Of a stretch of 49,534 bases of DNA, positions 24,332 to 31,400 are shown piece by piece. Both the position numbers and the translations under genes were made by a program. Source of the stretch: JBQCHF01 sp051954955 (lineage in GTDB: Bacteria > Actinomycetota > Actinomycetes > Motilibacterales > Motilibacteraceae); assembly GCA_051954955.1 (NCBI GenBank), contig JBQCHF010000113.1, positions 1-49,534 of the forward strand. Reading direction: 5' to 3'. Numbering within the stretch: the stretch's first letter is position 1; each line of letters starts with the position of its first letter. Below the pieces are notes generated by a model. It made no database searches and was not told the DNA's origin. It saw only the letters and a program-made list of their open reading frames with translations.

Positions 24332-25672
24332 GTGCCTGCCGCCCCGAACCGCTCGACGACGGCCCGACCCGGCTCTCGCCTCGGCCTGCGCGGCAGCGCC
24401 GCGGTCGGCGCGGGGGTGCTGGCCGGCCGGCTGACGCCGCTGCTGCGTCTCGGCCGCGGCAGCACGGTGGGCGGTCGCGTCGCCCTCACCCTCGACCCGC
24501 GCCTGCTCGACCGGTTGGCGGCCGGCCGCGACGTCGTCATCGTCAGCGGCACCAACGGCAAGTCGACCACCACCCGGCTGGTCGGCGAGGCCCTGTCCGT
24601 CGACGGCCCGGTGGCCAGCAACCGCACCGGCGCCAACATGACCGAGGGCATCGTGCTGGCACTCGCCCGCGAGCGCACCGCCGGCCGCGCCGTGCTCGAG
24701 GTGGACGAGTCCTACGTCCCGTCGGTGGCCGCCCGCGCCCACCCCAAGGTCATCGCGCTGCTCAACCTCAGCCGCGACCAGCTCGACCGGGTCGCCGAGG
24801 TGCGCAAGGTGGCCGACCGCTGGCGACAGGGCATGGCCCAGCTCTCCCCCGGCTGCACCGTGGTCGCCAACGCCGACGACCCGCTCGTGGTCTGGGCCGC
24901 CGAGACCGCGCCGCACGTCGTCTGGGTGGCCGCCGGCCGTGGCTGGGTGCAGGACGCGCCGCTGTGCCCGTGGTGCGCCGCGCTGCTCGCGGTGGAGGAC
25001 GGCGCCTGGCGGTGCACCGGCTGCGAGCACCGCCGCCCCGAGCCCGAGCTCTCCGACGTCGACGGCCGAGCGGTCTCCACCACCGGCGGCTCCTGGCCGC
25101 TGCGCACCGCGCTGCCCGGCCGGGCCAACCGCTCCAACGCGCTGGTGGCCCTGGGCGTCGCCCTGGCCACCGGCGTCGACGGTGACCGTGCCGCCGCTGC
25201 CATCGCCGCCGTCGGCAGCGTCGACGGCCGTTACGAGCGCCGCCGCCACGGCCAGCACGTGGCCCGGATGCTGCTGTCCAAGAACCCCGCCGGCTGGAGC
25301 GAGCTGTTCACCATGCTCGAGCCCGCCGTGCCGGTGGTGGTCGCGGTCAACGCCGAGATCGCCGACGGGCTGGACACCTCCTGGCTGTGGGACGTGCAGT
25401 TCGAGCTGCTGGCCGGCCGACAGGTGGCGGTCACCGGGGCCCGCCGCGCCGACGTCGCCGTCCGGCTCACCGTGGCCGGCGTCCCGCACACCGTGGCGCC
25501 GGACCTGGCCGGCGCGCTGGCCGCGCTGCCGCCCGGCCCGGTCGACGTCGCCGCCAACTACACCGCCATGCGCGACGTCCGCCAGGCGCTGGCCGGCTGC
25601 CCGGTGGTGCCCGAGCCGGTCCGCGTGCCGCCGGTGGGGGAAGGCACCGAGCCGGCCGGGGGTGCCGCGTGA
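24332..25672 (+). CDS. murT: Lipid II isoglutaminyl synthase, Mur-ligase subunit
   Basis: The 446-residue protein has the Mur-ligase ATP loop SGTNGKSTTT (Ser72-Thr81), the central-domain ANMTEGIVLALA and VLEVDESYVPSV, an inserted Cys4 zinc ribbon (Cys212, Cys215, Cys228, Cys231) and the DUF1727 C-terminal region (LLSKNPAGWSELF). With GatD it amidates D-glutamate of the peptidoglycan stem peptide. The GTG start is supported by CATACT (24320-24325), which ends 6 nt upstream. Its stop overlaps the gatD start (GTGA). Confidence 0.94.
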   Translation: MPAAPNRSTTARPGSRLGLRGSAAVGAGVLAGRLTPLLRLGRGSTVGGRVALTLDPRLLDRLAAGRDVVIVSGTNGKSTTTRLVGEALSVDGPVASNRTGANMTEGIVLALARERTAGRAVLEVDESYVPSVAARAHPKVIALLNLSRDQLDRVAEVRKVADRWRQGMAQLSPGCTVVANADDPLVVWAAETAPHVVWVAAGRGWVQDAPLCPWCAALLAVEDGAWRCTGCEHRRPEPELSDVDGRAVSTTGGSWPLRTALPGRANRSNALVALGVALATGVDGDRAAAAIAAVGSVDGRYERRRHGQHVARMLLSKNPAGWSELFTMLEPAVPVVVAVNAEIADGLDTSWLWDVQFELLAGRQVAVTGARRADVAVRLTVAGVPHTVAPDLAGALAALPPGPVDVAANYTAMRDVRQALAGCPVVPEPVRVPPVGEGTEPAGGAA

Positions 25673-26424
25673 GCGACCTGTCGATCGTGCTGGTCTTCCC
25701 CGGGCTGCTGGGCACCTACGGCGACCGCGGGAACGCGCTGGTGCTGCGCCACCGCGCGGCCGCGCGCGGCCTCGACGTCGAGCTGGTCGAGGTCGAGCCG
25801 GGCCAGCCGGTGCCCGATTCCGCCGACGTCTACGTGATCGGCGGCGGCGAGGACGAGGCGCAGGGCGCGGCCTGCGAGCTGCTGGCCCGCGACGGCGGCC
25901 TTCCCCGCGCGGTGGGGCGCGGCGCCCCGGTGCTGGCGGTGTGCGCCGGGTTCCAGCTGCTCGGCGAGAGCTTCCCGGTCTCCGGCGACCCGCACCGGGC
26001 CGGCCTCGGCCTGGTCGACGTCCGCACCGAGCGGGTCACCCAGAAGCGCGCGGTGGGGGAGCTGCTGCTCGAGCCCACCCTGCCCGGCCTGCCGCCGCTC
26101 ACCGGCTACGAGAACCACGCCGGGCGCACCGTCCTCGGCGCGGACGCCAGCCCGCTGGGCCGGGTGGTGGCCGGCATCGGCAACGGCGTGCTCGACGGCG
26201 CCGTCCACGACGTCGAGCACGGCTCCCTCACCGACGGCGTGCTGGCCGGCAGCGTCGTCGGCACCTACCTGCACGGCCCGGTTCTCGCCCGCAACCCGGC
26301 GCTGGCCGACCTGCTCCTGGAGCGCGCCACCGGCGGCCCGCTGGCCCCCCTCGACGACGCCGAGGTGGAGCAGCTGCGCCGGGAGCGGTTGGCCGCCGTC
26401 CGGGGTCAGACACCCCGTCCATGA
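25669..26424 (+). CDS. gatD: Lipid II isoglutaminyl synthase, glutamine amidotransferase subunit
   Basis: The 251-residue class-I glutaminase-like protein has the nucleophile Cys92 (AVCAGFQLLG) and His202 (GTYLHGPVLARNP). It has the CobB/CobQ-like layout of GatD and supplies ammonia to MurT. Translation is coupled to murT by a 4-base overlap. The stop lies 28 nt before the ilvE start, and the ilvE -10 box lies inside this gap. Confidence 0.94.
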   Translation: MSDLSIVLVFPGLLGTYGDRGNALVLRHRAAARGLDVELVEVEPGQPVPDSADVYVIGGGEDEAQGAACELLARDGGLPRAVGRGAPVLAVCAGFQLLGESFPVSGDPHRAGLGLVDVRTERVTQKRAVGELLLEPTLPGLPPLTGYENHAGRTVLGADASPLGRVVAGIGNGVLDGAVHDVEHGSLTDGVLAGSVVGTYLHGPVLARNPALADLLLERATGGPLAPLDDAEVEQLRRERLAAVRGQTPRP

Positions 26425-26452
26425 GCGGGGCGTGCGCGGTAACCTCCCCGGC

Positions 26453-27541
26453 ATGACCCTGGACTTCGCCCTCGTGCCCAACGCCGCGCCGCTTCCGGAG
26501 GCAGAGCGCGCTGCGGTACTCGCGAACCCCGGGTTCGGCAAGCACTTCACCGACCACATGGTGCTGGCCACCTGGACCGCCGGGCGGGGCTGGCACGACG
26601 CCCGCGTGCAGGCCTACGGCCCGATCTCGCTGGACCCCTCGGCCGCGGTCCTGCACTACGCGCAGGAGATCTTCGAGGGCCTCAAGGCCTACCGGCACGC
26701 CGACGGCTCGGTCTGGACCTTCCGCCCGGAGGCGAACGCCGCCCGGATGCAGCGCAGCGCCCAGCGCCTTGCGCTGCCGGCCCTCGACGTCGAGGACTTC
26801 GTGGCCGCCGTCGACCTGCTGGTGCGCACCGACGCCGACTGGGTGCCCTCGGGCGGCGAGACCAGCCTCTACCTGCGCCCGTTCATGTTCGCCAGCGAGG
26901 CCTTTCTCGGCGTCCGCCCGTCCAACGAGGTCACCTTCTGCGTCATCGCCTCGCCGGCCGGTGCCTACTTCGCCAAGGGCCCGGTGCCGGTCAGCATCTG
27001 GGTCTCCGAGCACTACACCCGCGCCGCGGCCGGCGGCACCGGCGCGGCCAAGTGCGGCGGCAACTACGCCGCCAGCCTGCTCGCCCAGCAGGAGGCCTAC
27101 GCCCAGGGCTGCGACCAGGTGGTGTTCCTCGACGCGCTCGAGCACCGCTGGGTGGAGGAGCTCGGCGGGATGAACCTCTACTTCGTCCTGGACGACGACA
27201 GCATCGTCACCCCCGAGCTCACCGGCACCATCCTCGAGGGCGTCACCCGCGACTCGATCATCACCCTGGCCGGCGAGCTCGGCCACAAGGTCGAGGAGCG
27301 CAAGGTCTCCATCGACGAGTGGCGCGAGGGCGTGGCCAGCGGCCGGATCCGCGAGGTGTTCGCCTGCGGCACCGCCGCCGTCATCACCCCGATCGGCACC
27401 CTGAAGTGGACCGGCGGCGAGGTCACCCACGGCGACGGCGAGACCGCCGGTCCGGTCACCAGCGCCGTGCGCAGCGCCCTGCTGGACATCCAGTACGGCC
27501 GCCGCGACGACGTCCACGGCTGGATGCACCGCGTCGTGTGA
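26453..27541 (+). CDS. ilvE: Branched-chain amino-acid aminotransferase
   Basis: The 362-residue fold-type IV PLP enzyme carries out the last step of leucine, isoleucine and valine synthesis. Its length and its LHYAQEIFEGLKAYRHADGS are those of the BCAT/class-IV actinobacterial form. The PLP lysine is Lys200 in GAAKCGGNYAASL. EELGGMNLYFVLDD and the phosphate-site FACGTAAVITPIG are also seen. TAACCT (26440-26445) ends 7 nt before the ATG, so it is leaderless-type. An IS end begins only 3 nt after the stop codon, so any natural ilvE terminator has been displaced. Confidence 0.96.
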   Translation: MTLDFALVPNAAPLPEAERAAVLANPGFGKHFTDHMVLATWTAGRGWHDARVQAYGPISLDPSAAVLHYAQEIFEGLKAYRHADGSVWTFRPEANAARMQRSAQRLALPALDVEDFVAAVDLLVRTDADWVPSGGETSLYLRPFMFASEAFLGVRPSNEVTFCVIASPAGAYFAKGPVPVSIWVSEHYTRAAAGGTGAAKCGGNYAASLLAQQEAYAQGCDQVVFLDALEHRWVEELGGMNLYFVLDDDSIVTPELTGTILEGVTRDSIITLAGELGHKVEERKVSIDEWREGVASGRIREVFACGTAAVITPIGTLKWTGGEVTHGDGETAGPVTSAVRSALLDIQYGRRDDVHGWMHRVV

Positions 27542-27662
27542 ACCGGGTGTGTCCCTCTTGGCGGCCGCGCGCGGTGCAGCGTTCACCGGAGCCTATGTGA
27601 GGACAATGTGTGCAGGAACGGAAGCAGCCCCGCATACCTCAGGCTCGTTTACCGTGTGACAC

Positions 27663-28223
27663 ATGCCACGGGTTCAGTACTTCACCGCCTGCACCATCGA
27701 CGGGCGGATCGCGGATGAGAACAATGGGCTGGACTGGCTCTACGAGGTGCCCCACGGTGAGGACGACGGGACCTGGGACGAGTTCATCGGCGAGGTAGGG
27801 CCGATGGTGATGGGCGCAACGACCTACGAGCAGATGCTGACCAGCCACGCCCTGCTCGGGAATCCCCAGCGGTGGCATGACTTCTACGGGGAGAGGCCCG
27901 CATGGGTCTTCACCCACCGCGACCTGCCGAAGGTCCCAGGGGTCGATATCAAGATGGTGGCCGGCGACGTACGCCCGGTCTACGAGGAGATGACCGCCGT
28001 ACTGCCGGACCGCAACGTCTGGCTGCTCGGCGGTGGGGAGTTGGCCGGCCAGTTCGATGACGCGGGCCTGCTTGATGAGATCTGGCTCGGTATGAGACCG
28101 GTGTTGCTCGCTGCGGGGGCGCCACTCTTGCCACGTCAGATCACCTCCAAGCGGCTGGCCCTGCGCGAGGTCAGGCACTCAGGACAAACGGTGAGGATCA
28201 TCCTTGACGTCACACGCCCCTGA
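27663..28223 (+). CDS. Dihydrofolate reductase / RibD C-terminal family protein (IS passenger)
   Basis: The 186-residue protein has the family frame VQYFTACTIDGRIADENNGLDW, VMGATTYEQML, FTHRDLPKVPG, the NADPH-binding GGGELAGQF and a C-terminal LLPRQITSKRL. It is a family member, not a certain folate-pathway enzyme. Codon use is visibly less GC-rich (AAT, GAT ATC AAG, TAT) than in its neighbours, which suggests transfer. TACCGT (27650-27655) ends 7 nt before the ATG, so it has its own leaderless-type promoter. It lies inside the two IS ends, on the opposite strand to the transposase remnant. Confidence 0.85.
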   Translation: MPRVQYFTACTIDGRIADENNGLDWLYEVPHGEDDGTWDEFIGEVGPMVMGATTYEQMLTSHALLGNPQRWHDFYGERPAWVFTHRDLPKVPGVDIKMVAGDVRPVYEEMTAVLPDRNVWLLGGGELAGQFDDAGLLDEIWLGMRPVLLAAGAPLLPRQITSKRLALREVRHSGQTVRIILDVTRP

Positions 28224-28261
28224 GGTCGCCTGGCAACGCCCGCTCATGCCGCATTCTGCGC

Positions 28262-28923
28262 GGCGCCAGGCGTGCCGGATGGGACGGAAGACCGGCTGCT
28301 TGTCGTCCCACCCGACCCTGCGGACCTCGAGGTCGTAGCCCCAGCCGAGTGCGCGAGCGGCGACCGCGGTGACTCCAGGGTCCACGAGAACCAGCTGCAG
28401 CCGGTCGGTGACGTCCTGCCGAGTGAGGTGCTCCAACATGAGCTCACTGCACCGGTTCTCGTGAGTGGAGGCGGGCACGACCAGCGCACCGACAGGGAGG
28501 CCGGTCACGTCCACCGCTACCACGCGCTTGGCGCCCTTGGTGCGGCCGTAGGGACCGCCCCGGTCGTGGAAGGTGAACCCGCCGTTCGAGGCACCGCGGG
28601 CGAGGTGGGTGTCGATCACGACCATCGAGGGGCGTCTCGTCGGTCCGTCCGTCCACGATGCGGGCTGCCGCGTGCAGCACGGTCAGGGCCTTCGCCCAGG
28701 TGCCGTTTGCGCGACCAGCGGCGAAACTGCGACCAGACTCGCGTCCAAGGCCCGAGGGACTCGGGCAGGTAGCGCCACTGGCAGCCGGTCTGGGCGATGT
28801 GGAGGATCGCGTCCACCACGATGCGCAGGTCGCCGGCATGCTGCGCCCGCGCTTGCCCGGCGCCTTGGATACCGGCTCGAGCAGCGCCCACTGGCCATCG
28901 GTCAGGTCGCTTGGGTACGACAT
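28262..28923 (-). pseudogene. IS5-family transposase, frameshifted and 3'-truncated
   Basis: Pieces of one IS5-like transposase lie in changing frames: MSYPSDLTDGQWALLEPV, then HAGDLRIVVDAILHIAQTGC and WRYLPESLGPWTRVWSQFRR, then NGTWAKALTVLHAAARIVDG, then MVVIDTHLARGASNGGFTFH through VFRPIRHAWR. At least three frame changes are needed. The first two acidic residues of the DDE triad can be seen (IDTH, LVDPG), but homology stops at about 28262, so the Glu and the C-terminus are gone. It cannot make an active transposase. Confidence 0.82.
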
Positions 28924-29012
28924 GCCCAACACGGTGCCCACGGTCACGACCCATGCAATAGGGACACACCCTGTGAGAGGGGGGAGGGGCGTGGCCGCAC
29001 CTGTCCGCCCCC

Positions 29013-29645
29013 TCACGCGGTCCCCTCGCCCGCCAGCCCCTGAAGGAACCGCAGGACGCTGCGCCGTACGCCGGCCCGCCGCTGCCGGGAGGACGTCGCT
29101 GCGCGCCGGCCGAGGACGTGGTCGAGCAGCAGCCCTTCCAGGAGGCTGACCAGGTCGGCCGCTGCCCCGACGGGCTCGCGGACGCGCAGGGCGCGCATGA
29201 GCCCCTCCGCCGCCGGCACCGAGAAGGTCGCGGCCGCCAGCCGGGCGCGCAGCTCGTCGTCGTCGCGCACCTCCAGCGCGAGCGCGTACCTGGCCGCGAT
29301 GTCGTGCCGGTGCTCGGTCAGCATCTGGTCCACGAACCGCGAGATGCCGTCGGCCACCCCCTCCAGGTCCATGTCGGCGTCGCCGTCGGAGTCCGGGGTC
29401 GGTGGCCCCAGCCCTGAGCCGTTGAACTCCGTGCGGGCCCTGGCGGCCAGCTCGTCGGCGAGCAGTGCCAGCAGCGCGCGGCGGGTCCTGGCGTAGAAGG
29501 AGGTCGACCCGGCAGGTAGCCCGAGCCTCCGGTCGACCGCCCGGTGCGTGAGGGACCGCACCCCCTGCTCGGCGACGATCCAGATGCCGGCATCGGCGAT
29601 CCTCCGGCGTCTGCCGGAGGTCTCCCCGTCGCTTCCGGAGGCCAT
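29013..29645 (-). CDS. TetR-family transcriptional regulator
   Basis: The 210-residue protein has an N-terminal helix-turn-helix (RIADAGIWIVAEQGVRSLTH, then LPAGSTSFYARTRRALLALL), typical of TetR proteins, and a variable helical ligand domain. The ATG at 29645 is chosen over the GTG at 29651 because TAGAGT (29653-29658, minus strand) ends 7 nt before it. That box lies inside a perfect 20-bp palindrome, most likely its own operator. It is divergent from the ZapE-like gene and probably represses both itself and that gene. Confidence 0.88.
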   Translation of the reverse strand: MASGSDGETSGRRRRIADAGIWIVAEQGVRSLTHRAVDRRLGLPAGSTSFYARTRRALLALLADELAARARTEFNGSGLGPPTPDSDGDADMDLEGVADGISRFVDQMLTEHRHDIAARYALALEVRDDDELRARLAAATFSVPAAEGLMRALRVREPVGAAADLVSLLEGLLLDHVLGRRAATSSRQRRAGVRRSVLRFLQGLAGEGTA

Positions 29646-29651
29646 GCCCAC

Positions 29652-29671
29652 GACTCTACAGCTGTAGAGTC
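29652..29671. promoter_or_regulatory. Perfect 20-bp palindromic operator with two embedded divergent -10 boxes
   Basis: GACTCTACAGCTGTAGAGTC reads the same on both strands. Each half contains TAGAGT: one (29653-29658) ends 7 nt before the tetR ATG, the other (29665-29670) ends 6 nt before a GTG at 29677. One bound repressor dimer would block both divergent promoters at their -10 elements. Confidence 0.85.
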
Positions 29672-29676
29672 ATGGG

Positions 29677-30734
29677 GTGAGACGGCATCGCCCGGGGGGG
29701 GCTCTGGGCCGGACCCCCTGCCCTCCCTGCACGCCGCGGCCGATCGGGCGGGGCTCGCCCTCGACCCGTGGCAGGCCCACGCGGCGACGAGCCTGGACCA
29801 CCTCGCGGCAGCCCTCGCCACCCCCCGCCGGCGTCGCGTCGGCGCCGAAGGCGTCTACCTGTGGGGACCGGTCGGCCGAGGCAAGACCTGGCTGCTCGAC
29901 GCCTTCTTCGAGGCGGCCCCCGCCCTCGGCAAGGTGCGCGTGCACTTCCACGCGTTCTTCCGCGACCTGCACGATGCGGTGCGTCGGAACCGGTCGGCAG
30001 GGCACGCGTTCGACGCGGCGGTGCAGGACCTTCTCGCCCGCTGCGAGCTGGTCTGCCTCGACGAGCTGCACGTCCACGACGTCGGCGACGCCATGCTCGC
30101 CGCCCGGCTGCTCGGGCGGCTCTTCGGCCAGGGCACCACGCTGGTCTGCACGTCGAACTACCCGCCCGGCGACCTGCTGCCCAACCCGCTTTACCACCAC
30201 CTGTTCGAGCCGACCATCGACCTGCTGCGAGAGCACGTGAGCGTGCTCGAGCTGGCCGGGCCGACGGACTACCGGGCCGTCGCGGCAGGTGAGGTCGCCG
30301 ACGACGGCTTCCGGTCCGGGTCGTGGCACTGGCCGAGCGCGCCCTGGCGGCCGGAGCCGGGCGGGCTGCCCGCACCGACCCCGGACGAGGCCGTGCTGCT
30401 GCAGGTGGGCTTCCGAACGGTGCGCGCGCTCCGGGTCGAGGGCGCCCTCGCCTGGTTCTCCTTCGCCGACCTGTGCGAGGCCACCACCTCGACCGTCGAC
30501 TTCCTGGCGCTGGCCGACCGGTTCCCAGCTTGGGTGCTCAGCGAGGTGCCGCCGCTGGCCGCTCGGTCGCCGGACGCGCAGCAGCGGTTCGTGAACCTCG
30601 TCGACGTCCTCCACGACCGAGACGTCCGGCTCACGTTGCTCTGCGACGTCCCGCCGGAGCGCCTGCTCGCCGGGCACCTCCGCGCGCCCGACGTCGACCG
30701 CGCGGCCAGCCGGCTCCGGCTCCTGAGGCACTGA
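29677..30734 (+). CDS. zapE: AFG1/ZapE-family P-loop ATPase (apparent frameshift in a G8 run near the start)
   Basis: The product, about 350 residues, has Walker A GPVGRGKTWLLDAFFEA, a Walker B-like LVCLDELHVHDVGDAM, LVCTSNYPPGDLLPNPLYHH and the long C-terminal domain of AFG1-like ATPases, linked to cell division or membrane-protein quality control. The likely start is the GTG at 29677, set by TAGAGT 6 nt upstream. However, the main frame is entered only if the G run at 29694-29701 has 9 (or 6) rather than 8 G. In the frame as given, no good start exists after the operator. A sequencing slip or real slippage could explain this. Confidence 0.75.
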
Positions 30735-31211
30735 CCCGACAGCTCGCGGGGGACCGCGACCCGATCGGGGGTCTCGGCCCGTCGCGCCGCCGGCCAGTCG
30801 GCGGGCGGTCAGCCACACCAGCACGATCCAGGCCAGCCAGAGGGCAGCGGCCAGGACGAGGCTCGTCACTGGCGTCCAGTCGGTGAAGGTGGCCGAGCCG
30901 TAGCCGTCGTAGCGGCAGGTCAGCCGGGTGGGGCCGGTCCAGGACGGGCCCGAGTAACCGCTCACGCCTGTGGGGAGGTGGCCCTCGACGCCGCAGAAGT
31001 TCTCCCCGAGCGACCGGGCGAGCTGGGCCAGGGTGAACAGCGGGACCAGCGTCCCCACGAGCCAGGCGAACGCCGCACCGGTCCACACCGTCACGCTGCG
31101 GGCCGTCGTCGCCGTCACCCCCCCGGTCAGCGTCGAGGCTAGCCGAGGGTCGGTCCGGATGCTGGGACGCCGCTCCCGTCTGCTGGACAGACCGAGCAGC
31201 GCCCCTGTCAT
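30735..31211 (-). CDS. Small two-helix membrane protein, 3' end unresolved
   Basis: From the ATG at 31211 the frame encodes MTGALLGLSSRRERRPS, a first membrane helix (VWTGAAFAWLVGTLVPLFTL) and an outside loop with two cysteines (NFCGVEGHLPTGVSGYSGP, then TRLTCRYDGYGS). A second helix (SLVLAAALWLAWIVLVWL) and a basic tail follow. No stop occurs in this frame before it runs deep into the antisense strand of zapE, so I end it near the zapE stop; a frameshift or a long antisense tail is possible. Its start overlaps the -10 box of the cimA leader. The family is unknown. Confidence 0.45.
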
Positions 31212-31308
31212 AGTGGTGGGGTGCAGCCGGTGGTGATTACCGACTAGCGCGCCGGTCACGGACCGGCGCGCAGACCTCTCGCACCTCGTGCGGGGGGTCT
31301 TCGTCTTT
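31209..31308 (+). promoter_or_regulatory. cimA leader: promoter, leader peptide, hairpins and attenuator terminator
   Basis: CATAGT (31209-31214) ends 6 nt before the GTG at 31221. The 8-codon frame MQPVVITD (31221-31247) holds three branched-chain codons in a row. It is followed by a perfect 11-bp hairpin with a 3-nt loop (31247-31257 with 31261-31271) and then a terminator-like hairpin (AGACC...CGCAC/GTGCG...GGTCT, 31272-31300) with the T-rich TCGTCTTTT. The layout is that of an amino-acid attenuator in front of cimA. Confidence 0.7.
31221..31247 (+). CDS. Putative cimA leader peptide
   Basis: GTG followed by CAG CCG GTG GTG ATT ACC GAC TAG gives MQPVVITD. Val-Val-Ile would sense the products of the pathway that cimA feeds. 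It has no other likely function; the frame is very short, so the call rests on the flanking hairpins and on the -10 spacing. Confidence 0.6.
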   Translation: MQPVVITD

Positions 31309-31400
31309 TCCGGGCCGGTGGGCGAACCTATGGTTCCCACGGCCGGCCGTTGGGGCGAGGCGGTGACAGCCCAGGGAACGCGAGGCGGAGGCAGGACGAG

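Larger units (their letters stand above)
27545..28971. mobile_element. IS5-type element with a passenger DHFR-like gene and dead transposase
   Basis: GGGTGTGTCCCTCTTG (27545-27560) and CAATAGGGACACACCC (28956-28971) are inverted copies matching at 15 of 16 positions, as IS ends do. Between them lie an intact dihydrofolate-reductase-like gene (plus strand) and a frameshifted, 3'-truncated IS5-type transposase (minus strand). TGTGA occurs just outside both ends (27537-27541 and 28972-28976), but 3 nt separate it from the left end, so a target duplication is uncertain. The element is non-autonomous. Confidence 0.65.

Noticed and set aside
27537..28976. TGTGA on both sides of the IS as a target-site duplication
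   Set aside because: On the left it is part of the ilvE stop region and is 3 nt away from the inverted end, so it may be coincidence.
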